This document shows, piece by piece, positions 36,215 through 44,316 of a DNA stretch of 64,000 nucleotides (its first letter is position 1; the number at the start of each line of letters is the position of its first letter). The position numbers and the translations under genes are program-made. This stretch comes from Fibrisoma montanum (lineage in GTDB: Bacteria > Bacteroidota > Bacteroidia > Cytophagales > Spirosomataceae), in assembly GCF_003583365.1 (NCBI RefSeq), contig NZ_QXED01000010.1, forward strand, positions 1 to 64,000, given 5' to 3'. The notes beneath the pieces were generated by a model. It worked only from the letters and a program-made list of their open reading frames with translations, ran no database searches and was not told the DNA's origin.

Positions 36215-37555
36215 ATGAACTTCTTACGTCAATTTCTGTCCGTCAGCCTGTGGCTCGGCAACATCGGTATGGCACTTAGCCAACTGCGCTCGGTGCCGGG
36301 GGCGTCGGGGGCAAACTTTGCGTTCCAGGGTCGCTACATCGTGGCGGTGTCCGATGCCGACATGATTCCCTCGGCCTACATCGATGGGAAGCTGGGGCCG
36401 GTAGAAGGGCAGGACGCGCTGTCGGTGATTCGACTGGACAGGCCCGTGCGCGAGCTGAAAGCGGTGGAAGTGGGCGTGAGCAATTCCGTTACCGGTCCGC
36501 CATCGGTACTCGATGTGTCGCCCGACGGCCGGTATGCGGTAGTAATCGAAACGCGGGGGCAACGTCCCATTGGCAATACCGACCTAAAACTGTCGGACCT
36601 GCCACCCGGCAAAGTCATAACCGTCGTTAACCTTACCGACCCCGACCATCCGGCCGTTGTGCAGCGCATTGTGGGACCGGAATACGCCCAGTCTGTGGGG
36701 TTCAACGCCGACGGATCGCTGGTGGTTGTGGCGGCACAACCGACCAATACCGCCCAGCCACCTCTGACGCTGTATCGGTTTGCCAAGGGTAAATTAAGCG
36801 AGCCATATACGCCCAACTTGCCCAACTGGGTAGCTGGCGAGCAGTTGAATGGGGCGGTGTTCCACCCAACCCGAAACACGCTGGCGGTACTGAACTCAAC
36901 CAAAGCAACGCTTTCGTTTGTGCAGGTGGCCGATGAGGGCGGTCGGCTAAGCCTGTCAGCCTGGGGCAGCCCCGTACAGGTTGACCGGCAACCGTTCAAG
37001 GCGGTCTTTACGCCTGATGGCCGGTACGTCCTCACCAATGCGATGTACTTTGGCGCAGACATTTCGGCTACGAACTCCGTACCATCCTCGGTGCTGTCGG
37101 TGCGGCTGGCGGCCGATACGGCCACCCGGCCTGTCCATCAGATCGTTGACCGGGTTGTGTCGGGTGTGCTATCGGAAGGGCTGGCGATCAGCCCCGATGG
37201 TCGGTGGCTGGCAACAGCTAACCTGGAACAGAGCAGTAACCCGCTGACGAGTCCAAAGCAGGGCTTTTTCGCGTCGGTAACCCTTATCCGACTCAATCCG
37301 CAATCGGGTTTGCTGGAACGGGTGGGCAACTATGCCTTCGACGGCATCTTACCCGAATCGGTCGCCTTCGACAATACGAGCCGATTCCTGGCCGTCGCAA
37401 CGTTCGACCATTTTGACGAAAAGCGACCCGGCGGCTCCATTGATATCTGGCGCATTGCCGGCGATGCCAACGACCCAAAACGGACAGAACTGGTCCGGAC
37501 CAATTACTCCGTACCTGTCACCCGGGGCGTGCATACGATGGTGATGGTGCGGTGA
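36215..37555 (+). CDS. YVTN-type beta-propeller (lactonase-like) protein
   Basis: 446 residues. ATG at 36215 follows a TTG two codons upstream. Signal peptide about 1-23 (FLSVSLWLGNIGMALSQ). Repeats of the type V..S.DGRYAVV, F..DGSLVVVAA, F.P.RNTLAVLN, FTPDGRYVLTNA, ISPDGRWLATAN, FDNTSRFLAVATF describe a seven-bladed propeller of the cytochrome-D1/6-phosphogluconolactonase-like superfamily. Secreted or periplasmic. No catalytic residues can be assigned. A decayed copy of its 3' end follows immediately. Confidence 0.8.
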   Translation: MNFLRQFLSVSLWLGNIGMALSQLRSVPGASGANFAFQGRYIVAVSDADMIPSAYIDGKLGPVEGQDALSVIRLDRPVRELKAVEVGVSNSVTGPPSVLDVSPDGRYAVVIETRGQRPIGNTDLKLSDLPPGKVITVVNLTDPDHPAVVQRIVGPEYAQSVGFNADGSLVVVAAQPTNTAQPPLTLYRFAKGKLSEPYTPNLPNWVAGEQLNGAVFHPTRNTLAVLNSTKATLSFVQVADEGGRLSLSAWGSPVQVDRQPFKAVFTPDGRYVLTNAMYFGADISATNSVPSSVLSVRLAADTATRPVHQIVDRVVSGVLSEGLAISPDGRWLATANLEQSSNPLTSPKQGFFASVTLIRLNPQSGLLERVGNYAFDGILPESVAFDNTSRFLAVATFDHFDEKRPGGSIDIWRIAGDANDPKRTELVRTNYSVPVTRGVHTMVMVR

Positions 37556-37557
37556 GG

Positions 37558-37884
37558 TACCGTCTCACCCAATGCTTCTCTCCTTGTGGCAAAGGTGGAA
37601 GGCGACATAGCCAAAGTAGCTTTGGGCGAAACAGCGGTGGTTGAGTACGTGCTGCCCAATCCGGAATAGGACATCATGCTAAACCGGTAAAGACTCATCG
37701 GCAAACTTCTGCCCTGAGTAGACGGGCCGCTAAAAGCGACGGGATGGTCGCTATCTGGCGGGTCGTGCCCGACCCCCTCAACATTAATTGAGTAGAGTTG
37801 GCCTGGTCGAGCTACACCGTTCCACTCGCACGAGGAACGCATTTTGTGAGTATTGTGCGGTTGGCTTTCATAAACGGCGGTTAA
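37558..37884 (+). pseudogene. decayed second copy of the propeller gene (3' part)
   Basis: VSPNASLLVAKVEGDIAKVA (from 37562), SDGMVAIWRVVPDP (from 37735), and SSYTVPLARGTHFVSIVR (from 37807) match ISPDGRWLATAN, GGSIDIWRIAGD and TNYSVPVTRGVHTMVMVR of the intact gene just upstream, in the same order and spacing but in different frames and with stops. It is a remnant of a tandem duplicate or of a related gene, reduced to its last quarter. Confidence 0.7.
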
Positions 37885-37993
37885 ATAAGCTACCAAGCAG
37901 TGGCTATCCTACTCGCCGTGAATCGGGCAGGTTAACCACGTTTCACCGGATTAAATGAATTTATCTACTCAACACGCGACAAACAAAACGATT

Positions 37994-39079
37994 ATGAAAC
38001 TCACGGATTACCGTACCCTAGGCCGCTCCGGCCTCATTGTTAGCCCCCTCTCGCTGGGTACCATGACTTTCGGCACTCAACGCTGGGGAGCCGCCGACGA
38101 CGCGGCCTAAATCATCTTTAACGAATACGTCGATGCGGGCGGCAATTTCATTGACACTGCCGACGTGTATGCCGGGGGGCATAGCGAAGAACTCATCGGG
38201 CAGTGCATCACCGACCGCAAACTGCGCGACCGAATCGTACTGGCGACCAAGTTTTCGTTCAGTGCCGCTCCCGGTGGCCCCAATGCTAACGCGGGTAATC
38301 CTAACCTGTGCGGCAACGGACGAAAGAACATTTACCGTGCCCTCGAAGGCTCGCTCCGCCGACTCAAAACCGACTATATTGACTTGTACTGGATGCACGT
38401 CTGGGATTCGGTAACTCCGGTTGAGGAACTTCTGCAATCGCTGGGTGACTTGGTGCGGGAAGGCAAGATTCGCTACTTCGCGCTGTCAGATTTGCCCGCC
38501 TGGTATGCGACCAAAGCGGCCACGCTGGCGCAGGTGTACCACGTACCCGGTCCTATTGCCCTGCAAATGGAGTATTCGCTGGTAGAAAGGTCTATTGAGC
38601 AGGAACACGTATCGGCTGCCCGCGATTGTGGCCTGAGCATCGTACCGTGGAGTCCGCTGGCGGGTGGGTTTCTAAGCGGTAAATACGAGCGGGGAAACGG
38701 CGACAGAATAGCGGATGGCGAAGGTCGGCTCAACGGAGCGAACCCTTTTGGCGACAGCAAATTTACCGACCGCAACTGGGACATCTTAGACGTGCTGCGG
38801 GCTGTAGCCGGGGAGATTAACAAACTTGTCGCGCAGGTTGCTTTGGCTTGGCTTCTAGCGCAACCAGGGGTGGGGTCAGTGTTGATTGGGGCAACTAAAA
38901 CCAAGCAGTTAGCCGACAACATCGCGTCGCTGGCGATTCAATTTACGTCCGAACAATTACAGAAACTGACTGAAGCCAGTGCGCCTGTACCGGTGGGTGT
39001 CTATCCAATTTTTATGAAACAGACTCAGATTTTGAAAAACGCCGTCTTCAACGGCACCGACGTGCAGAGTTGGCAGTAA
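37994..39079 (+). pseudogene. aldo/keto reductase with premature stop
   Basis: The frame from ATG 37994 reads MKLTDYRTLGRSGLIVSPLS and GTMTFGTQRWGAADDAA, meets TAA at codon 39 (38108-38110), and continues IIFNEYVDAGGNFIDTADVY without shift to 39079 (361 codons). FIDTAD-Y, VLATKFSF and DLYWMHVWD hold the Asp, Tyr, Lys and His of the AKR tetrad. A restart at GTG 38165 would lose the Asp and the first beta strands, so a functional product would need readthrough. Without the stop it would be a normal AKR, NADPH-dependent. Confidence 0.8.
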
Positions 39080-39300
39080 CGAGTGCGTTGGTGACAAGCA
39101 GGCAGTCAGGAGTGGACACAGTATACTATTTTCAGAATGGGTTAGTTTGAATCTTCCAAAACCAGCTAATACGTTTTGGACGAATCATTGTTCAACCAAC
39201 CTGCCAAAACGGGTGATTAAATTAGTACATCTCTTTGATGGTGTCTTTGATCGTGAATAAAAATTGAATCTTTTAACGAAGACTTACTCAATATTCCTAC

Positions 39301-39330
39301 TAATTTTACTCAATGTATTGAGTAAAATTA
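39301..39330. promoter_or_regulatory. perfect 30-bp palindrome ending on the ATPase start codon
   Basis: TAATTTTACTCAAT (39301-39314), GT, ATTGAGTAAAATTA (39317-39330): 14-bp perfect arms whose last base is the A of the ATG. A partial extra copy (TTACTCAATAT) lies at about 39285. Likely an autoregulatory operator or an RNA hairpin occluding initiation. Confidence 0.65.
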
Positions 39331-40514
39331 TGTTTGAACGAGACGAATTATCTACTCTCAAGCGCCGAATTAATGAGCCACGCCGGTTTATGCAAGTACT
39401 CAGTGGCCCCCGACAGGTTGGTAAAACAACCCTGGTACGCCAACTCATACCACAATTGTCCTTCCCAGCTCAGTACATTTCAGCCGATGCCGTTAGCGCA
39501 GCCAACTCCGCCTGGATCGCCCAACAATGGGAAGCCGCCCGCTTCCAACTCCGCGCCAACGCTGGCGAGCAAGGGCTTCTCATCATTGACGAAATTCAAA
39601 AAATCGAGAACTGGGCCGAACAAGTAAAGGCTCAGTGGGATCAGGACACCTTTAACCAAACGCCCCTGAAAGTCATCTTACTTGGGTCAGCTCGCTTGTT
39701 ACTTCAGCGAGGCTTGAGTGAATCCCTGGCCGGGCGCTTTGAGCTACTGCCACTGACCCATTGGAGCTTAGGGGAGATGGAAGCGGCCTTTGGTATGACA
39801 CCCGATGAGTTTGTTTGGTTTGGGGGGTATCCTGGGGCTGCTCCCCTGATTCATGAACCAGACCGCTGGCGGGACTATGTGCTCAATAGCTTAGTGGAAA
39901 CGACGGTCTCCAAAGATATCCTGATGATGACACGGGTAGATAAACCCGCCCTGTTGCGGCAGTTATTTGAGTTAGGTTGTGGCTATTCCGGGCAGATTCT
40001 ATCCTACACCAAACTGCTGGGGCAGCTCCAGGATGCAGGCAATACAACAACCTTGTCCCACTATGCTCAGCTCTTAGATTCGGCCGGGCTGTTAAGCAGT
40101 TTGGAAAAGTATGCCGTTGACAAGGCCCGACAGCGGGCGTCGATTCCTAAGTGGCAAGTGCAGAACAGTGCTTTGTTTAGCATTTTCTCCTCTTACCACT
40201 TTGAGCAAGTCCGGGCCAATCCGGTTGAGTGGGGTCGTTGGGTGGAAACGGCAGTTGGGGTTCATCTAAGCCGATCCGCTCATACAAGCAAACTGAAGTT
40301 GTTTTACTGGCGAGAAGGAAATGACGAAGTAGATTTTGTTCTCCAGCAAGGCGCTCAAGTAGTTGGCCTGGAAGTGAAGAGCGGCCGACGGCAAAGTGCT
40401 CCGGGCATGGCAAGCTTTCAGCATAAAGTACGTCCCAATAAAGTAGTGTTGATTGGGCAAAGCGGCATTCCTTGGGTTGACTTTCTTCGGGCTAATCCAC
40501 TTACTTTATTCTGA
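39330..40514 (+). CDS. AAA ATPase with DUF4143 (archaeal-type ATPase)
   Basis: 394 residues from MFERDELSTLKRRI (a frame opening at 39264 is only an extension). Walker A GPRQVGKTT at 26-34, Walker B GLLIIDEIQKIENW, sensor-like LLGSARLLLQRGLSE, FGGYPGAAPL, and the C-terminal DUF4143 nuclease-like part with REGNDEVDFVLQQGAQVVGL and EVKSGRR. The D-x-(10-20)-EVK arrangement is like PD-(D/E)XK folds. These ATPases are widespread and poorly understood, with proposed roles in stress or defence. The shared 3' hairpin element follows the stop after about 13 bp. Confidence 0.85.
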   Translation: MFERDELSTLKRRINEPRRFMQVLSGPRQVGKTTLVRQLIPQLSFPAQYISADAVSAANSAWIAQQWEAARFQLRANAGEQGLLIIDEIQKIENWAEQVKAQWDQDTFNQTPLKVILLGSARLLLQRGLSESLAGRFELLPLTHWSLGEMEAAFGMTPDEFVWFGGYPGAAPLIHEPDRWRDYVLNSLVETTVSKDILMMTRVDKPALLRQLFELGCGYSGQILSYTKLLGQLQDAGNTTTLSHYAQLLDSAGLLSSLEKYAVDKARQRASIPKWQVQNSALFSIFSSYHFEQVRANPVEWGRWVETAVGVHLSRSAHTSKLKLFYWREGNDEVDFVLQQGAQVVGLEVKSGRRQSAPGMASFQHKVRPNKVVLIGQSGIPWVDFLRANPLTLF

Positions 40515-40527
40515 AGGACTCGGCCCA

Positions 40528-40640
40528 ATTACTGTATCGAAAAAGCAGCCGATTATAGCAGCACAATGTGCTGATGAAATCATGTTGAGTGCTTGCAAAC
40601 GCACCAAACGCCCTACGCATGGTCATGCATAGGGCGTTTT
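40528..40640 (+). repeat. shared 3' hairpin element, copy 2 (downstream of ATPase gene)
   Basis: ATTACTGT, GAAAAA, AGCCGATT, AGCAGCACA, TGTGCTGATGAAATCAT (40567-40583), a 22-nt spacer, then a hairpin at 40606-40639 with arms AAACGCCCTACGCATG and CATGCATAGGGCGTTT (one mismatch) around the core GCATGGTCATGC, followed by a T. It aligns with copy 1 except in the stem arms. A terminator function is plausible here since a GC stem is followed by TTTT. Confidence 0.7.
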
Positions 40641-40665
40641 CATATTGTACTAACGAAATCACCAA

Positions 40666-40700
40666 TATATTGGAGATGGCCAATTATTGGCTCCAATATA
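40666..40700. terminator. hairpin TATATTGGAG/CTCCAATATA
   Basis: 10-bp perfect arms with an inner CCAATTATTGG palindrome, 26 bp after the end of element copy 2. It may belong to the same 3' region or be an independent structure. Confidence 0.4.
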
Positions 40701-40856
40701 ATAGGCTTAACTGGCATCAGACCAAGCCTATTCCCGACTGATTTTCCTAAAATAGCCCTCTGTTGTTCTTCAAACGCCTTTTAGCGGCATTCAGACATAG
40801 TACCGTTTTGGCTGGCATACGTTTTGGCAATCAACTGACGTCACCCTGAGCGCCAC

Positions 40857-40870
40857 AACGTAATTACGTT
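40857..40870. promoter_or_regulatory. palindrome AACGTAATTACGTT
   Basis: Perfect 14-bp palindrome, 69 bp before the SnoaL-like gene. A candidate operator for the crotonase cluster. No regulator gene is adjacent. Confidence 0.4.
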
Positions 40871-40939
40871 ACGCAGCTTTGGCACGACAAACGTCATCAA
40901 CAACTATTCGTGTAAACCTGCGCAAAAACCACTACGTCT

Positions 40940-41350
40940 ATGTCTACCTCTAATTTGGCCGTTGTCCAGGCCATCTACCAAGCTGTGGCCCGAAACGACC
41001 TGCCAACGGTTCTCCAATCGCTCGATGAGCACGTCATCACCCATCAGGCGACCTCCCTGCCCTACGGTGGCACCTACCAGGGCCACGATGGTTTCATGCA
41101 GATGGGGACGGCCATTTTCAACATATGGGATGGATTTCAAACCACGCCCGATGAGTTTCTCGATGCCGGTGACTGGGTCATTGTGCGGGCCATCATGCGA
41201 GGAAAAGCCCACCAGACGGGTCGACCACTCGACATGCCCCTAACCGAATTGTGGCGGCTACAGGATGGTAAAGTCAAAGAAATCATCCCCTTTTACTGGG
41301 ATACGGCCGCTACCGTTCAACTCCTCGACCCCACCCCAACGCTGACATAA
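40940..41350 (+). CDS. SnoaL-like / NTF2-fold protein
   Basis: 136 residues. AVVQAIYQAVARNDLPTVLQ, VITHQATSLPYGGTYQGHDG and LTELWRLQDGKVKEIIPFYW fit the NTF2/SnoaL cone fold used by small cyclases, isomerases and hydrolases. HQA and the H..D residues could line the pocket. It is the first gene of the cluster that holds the three crotonases and an ABM protein, 86 bp before the first crotonase. The substrate is unknown. Confidence 0.82.
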   Translation: MSTSNLAVVQAIYQAVARNDLPTVLQSLDEHVITHQATSLPYGGTYQGHDGFMQMGTAIFNIWDGFQTTPDEFLDAGDWVIVRAIMRGKAHQTGRPLDMPLTELWRLQDGKVKEIIPFYWDTAATVQLLDPTPTLT

Positions 41351-41436
41351 ACATCGGTTCAGTTTGAAACCTACTGGCTTTCTGCTCCCAAATATCACGG
41401 CCTTACCAATTCTTTTTCACCTTAATTTTCAGCAAC

Positions 41437-42195
41437 ATGACTGTTCAGTTTGAAGAGTACGCCGATCGTTACCCGAACCTGAAGATGGAACGTAGCGAGG
41501 GCATTCTGCAGGTAACCCTGCACGAGAAAGGCGAATCCTTTCTCATTACCGACGAGTCGCACCGCGACTTGGGGTACGCCTTTGCCGACATCGGTGCCGA
41601 CCGGGAAAACAAAGTGGTTATTCTCACCGGAGCGGGCGAAAGCTTTATGGCCGGAGCCCAATTCGCCGACCCGGCTGCGCTGACGTCGTCTGTTGGTGTC
41701 GATACGCTGTACTGGGAAGGTCGCCAGCTTCTGCTCAATCTGCTCGACATTGAAGTGCCTGTCATTGCTGCCGTTAATGGGCCGGTGAACATTCACTCCG
41801 ACGTACCCTTACTGTGTGACATGGTCCTGGCGTCCGAAACGGCCACTTTCCACGATGGCGCTCACTTTACTGCCGGGCTGGTTCCCGCCGATGGCTTACA
41901 GGTCATCTGGCCGGCTGTCATTGGCCTGACCCGAGCTAAATATTTCCTGCTCACGGGCCAAACGCTAACGGCTCAGCAAGCCAGGCAATACGGTGCCGTC
42001 AATGAGGTACTGCCGGCCGATCAGGTATTGCCCCGCGCCTGGGAGCATGCCCGAAGGCTGGCCGCTCTGCCAAACCTGACCCGGCGCTACACCCGTGTAG
42101 TCGTTACCCAGCGATTAAAGCAGGAGATGCTGGCCGGTACTGGCTACGGCCTGGCGCTGGAAGGGTTAGCCATGGTTGATCTGAATTATCAATAA
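41437..42195 (+). CDS. crotonase-family hydrolase, 6-oxocamphor hydrolase-like (copy 1)
   Basis: 252 residues, crotonase fold: DIGADRENKVVILTGAGES, VPVIAAVNGPVNIHSDVPLL and YGAVNEVLPADQVLPRAWEH. The two glutamates of true enoyl-CoA hydratases (in GGGCE and PE) are absent. Instead NIHSD and DGAHFTAGLVPADG align with the His122, His145 and Asp154 region of 6-oxocamphor hydrolase (a retro-Claisen C-C hydrolase acting on cyclic beta-diketones), as I recall that enzyme. All three residues are kept here, so it is the best candidate for a working hydrolase. Cytosolic. Confidence 0.82.
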   Translation: MTVQFEEYADRYPNLKMERSEGILQVTLHEKGESFLITDESHRDLGYAFADIGADRENKVVILTGAGESFMAGAQFADPAALTSSVGVDTLYWEGRQLLLNLLDIEVPVIAAVNGPVNIHSDVPLLCDMVLASETATFHDGAHFTAGLVPADGLQVIWPAVIGLTRAKYFLLTGQTLTAQQARQYGAVNEVLPADQVLPRAWEHARRLAALPNLTRRYTRVVVTQRLKQEMLAGTGYGLALEGLAMVDLNYQ

Positions 42196-42247
42196 GCCGT
42201 TGTTGCCGGCCAACCGAGTCCTCAAAACGTTCAAACAAATCGACCTC

Positions 42248-43033
42248 ATGAAACGCACATTCAACGAGTACAAAGACAAATACGAGTTTCTCGCTATGGA
42301 GCGACGGGATGGCATCCTACAGGTACGACTCACCACCAACGGTGGCCCGTGGGTCTTCACCAACGGCGCACACAGCGGCCTAGGTTACGCCTTCGCCGAC
42401 ATTGCCGCCGACCGCGACAATAAAGTGGTTATAATCACTGGCACCGGCGACGTGTTCTGCAACAGCGCCGTCGACAGTGAGGTGGGGTACATCTTCACCC
42501 ATATGACGCCCCAGCAGGTCGATGAATGGTACTGGGATGGTAAACGATTTTTAGCTGGGCTGCTCAAAATTGAAGTGCCGGTGATTACGGCCATCAACGG
42601 ACCAGCCACGATCCACGGCGAAATTTTTATGGGCGGTGATATTATCCTGGCCTCCGACAACGCTACATTTCAGGATGCTACCCACATCCCAACGGGTAAC
42701 GTGCCGGGGGGCGATACGCAGGTCATCTGGGAAGAAATCCTCGGACCGGTTCGCCACCGCTACTTCCAGTTCGCCGGGCAAACCCTCAACGCCGAGGAAG
42801 CCCTGGCCTTTGGCGTTGTCAATGAGGTAGTACCGCTGGAAAAGCTATTGCCCCGGGCCTGGGAACATGCCGAGAAACTGATCGAGATACCGGCGTTGAC
42901 GTTACGTTACTCGCGCATAGCGATGAACCAGCGGCTGCGCAAACTGGTCCTCAACGAGGCCGGAGCAGGTATGGCCTATCTGGGCGTCTCGCTGCTGGAA
43001 AACTACGGTCAGTTCAAGGAGCCGGTGGCCTGA
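42248..43033 (+). CDS. crotonase-family hydrolase, 6-oxocamphor hydrolase-like (copy 2)
   Basis: 261 residues from MKRTFNEYKDKYEFLAMERR; the frame opens at 42200 without homology. Same fold and gene order as copy 1. ATIHGE keeps the His122-like residue and DATHIPTGNVPGGD the His145-like one, but the Asp is displaced by one position (GGD instead of ADG). It may have altered chemistry or be a non-catalytic partner. Starts 52 bp after copy 1. Confidence 0.82.
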   Translation: MKRTFNEYKDKYEFLAMERRDGILQVRLTTNGGPWVFTNGAHSGLGYAFADIAADRDNKVVIITGTGDVFCNSAVDSEVGYIFTHMTPQQVDEWYWDGKRFLAGLLKIEVPVITAINGPATIHGEIFMGGDIILASDNATFQDATHIPTGNVPGGDTQVIWEEILGPVRHRYFQFAGQTLNAEEALAFGVVNEVVPLEKLLPRAWEHAEKLIEIPALTLRYSRIAMNQRLRKLVLNEAGAGMAYLGVSLLENYGQFKEPVA

Positions 43034-43112
43034 CCCGTTCGGCTACGATCTACAACGGAACAACCTGTTTCTCTTTATTCAAACTCCCTTATTCGGTTAA
43101 ACCAACCCCATT

Positions 43113-43883
43113 ATGGCCACGCTAAGCGAATACGCCAACAAATATCCATTTCTGAAGATGGAACGCCAGGACGGCATTCTGGAAGTAACCTTCCACGACA
43201 ATGGCGGCCCGCTGGTCGTCACCGATGCCCTTCACGCCACGCTGGGTTATGCCTGGAACGACATCGGCTCCGACCGTGATAACAAAGTCATTATCCTGAC
43301 CGGCACTGGCGATGTGTTCTGCACCAGTACCCGGGGCTCTGATCCTACCGCCTTTACTACTCCTGACGGACTGAGCCGGGGTTCGCGGGATGGCCGTAAT
43401 ATGTTCGCCAATCTGTTCGATATTGAAGCGCCGGTGATTGCCGCCGTCAACGGACCAGCCCACGTCCACGGTGATCTGATGGTGGTCAATGACATTGTGC
43501 TGGCGGCTGAGCACGCTACCTTCCAGGATTTTCACATGGCCGCCCACATGGTTATCGGCGGAATTGCGCAAGTGATCTGGCAGGAAATCCTGGGTGTAGT
43601 ACGCGGTAAATACTTTCTGTTGACGGGTCAGGTGCTGACGGCTCAGCAAGCCCTCGACTACGGCGTCGTCAACGAAGTACTGCCCAAAGAACAACTCTTA
43701 CCCCGCGCCCGTGAGTTGGCCCGGGCGATGATCAAGCAGCCCCCACTGACGCTCCGCCACACGCGTCTTGCCCTCAATCAGCGCTTCCGGCAGCGGTTCC
43801 TCGAAGAGGGCGGCTACGGCTATACGCTCATTGGGCTGGGCCTGATGGACCAGGTCAGCCAGGCTCAGGCGGAACCGGCCTGA
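43113..43883 (+). CDS. crotonase-family hydrolase, 6-oxocamphor hydrolase-like (copy 3)
   Basis: 256 residues. NGPAHVHGDLMVVND keeps the His122-like residue. At the next site FQDFHMAAHMVIGGIAQVIW has a His but one residue fewer and no Asp at the dyad position. Overall identity to copies 1 and 2 is evident (DIGSDRDNKVIILTGTGDVF). Either the dyad is rebuilt or the activity has changed. A large inverted repeat at 43897-43958 follows the stop. Confidence 0.82.
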   Translation: MATLSEYANKYPFLKMERQDGILEVTFHDNGGPLVVTDALHATLGYAWNDIGSDRDNKVIILTGTGDVFCTSTRGSDPTAFTTPDGLSRGSRDGRNMFANLFDIEAPVIAAVNGPAHVHGDLMVVNDIVLAAEHATFQDFHMAAHMVIGGIAQVIWQEILGVVRGKYFLLTGQVLTAQQALDYGVVNEVLPKEQLLPRARELARAMIKQPPLTLRHTRLALNQRFRQRFLEEGGYGYTLIGLGLMDQVSQAQAEPA

Positions 43884-43896
43884 TAACCCGCCAATA

Positions 43897-43958
43897 ACCC
43901 CAGACGGTACCCTTCAACTGGCCAATCGAATGGTCAACGATTGGGTACCGTTTGGGGA
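43897..43958. terminator. inverted repeat after the third crotonase
   Basis: 16-bp arms ACCCCAGACGGTACCC and GGGTACCGTTTGGGGA (one internal mismatch) with a 30-nt loop, 13 bp after the stop. Terminator or a processing hairpin that separates the ABM gene from the crotonases. Confidence 0.5.
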
Positions 43959-44002
43959 TTTGCCGTTTTCGACACCAATCACTACTTCTTAATCTTTCGT
44001 TT

Positions 44003-44293
44003 ATGATTCTGGCAACCACTACGCTGAACCTGATGCCGGGTCGTGAGTCCGCGCTGATGCCCCTGGTCAAGGCGCTGATCACACAATCGCGGCTCGATCC
44101 GGGCTGCTTCAGTTACGAACTCTACCAAAAGGTGGATCAGCCCGAGGTATTTCTGATTCAGGAAGAATGGCAGGACTTACCGGCACTGGAACGTCACTTT
44201 CAGCAACCACATGTTAAACGCTTCGCTGTCGACGCCGGTAAGCTCATGACCAGTTCCCCGCTAAAGCGTCAGTTTACGACGCTCTCTGAGTAA
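44003..44293 (+). CDS. ABM-family monooxygenase/quinol-oxidase-like protein
   Basis: 96 residues from MILATTTLNLMPGRESALMP; a frame opening at 43952 adds only unrelated residues. LITQSRLDPGCFSYELYQKV, FLIQEEWQDLPALERHFQQP and HVKRFA are the ABM/YgiN pattern (..GC..YEL..., E.W.....L..H...PH...F). It likely participates with the crotonase cluster in oxidising a ring substrate. Convergent with the sigma-54 regulator, whose stop is 24 bp away. Confidence 0.85.
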   Translation: MILATTTLNLMPGRESALMPLVKALITQSRLDPGCFSYELYQKVDQPEVFLIQEEWQDLPALERHFQQPHVKRFAVDAGKLMTSSPLKRQFTTLSE

Positions 44294-44316
44294 GCAACGC
44301 CCGGCGGGCGTTACGC

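Larger units (their letters stand above)
40515..40939. other. intergenic, 425 bp
   Basis: Contains the shared 3' element copy 2 (40528-40640), a second hairpin at 40666-40700, and a 14-bp palindrome at 40857-40870. No coding signal. Confidence 0.6.

Noticed and set aside
41437-43883. annotation of the three crotonases as enoyl-CoA hydratases
   Set aside because: Both catalytic glutamates of the hydratases are missing; the His/Asp pattern of 6-oxocamphor hydrolase fits better.
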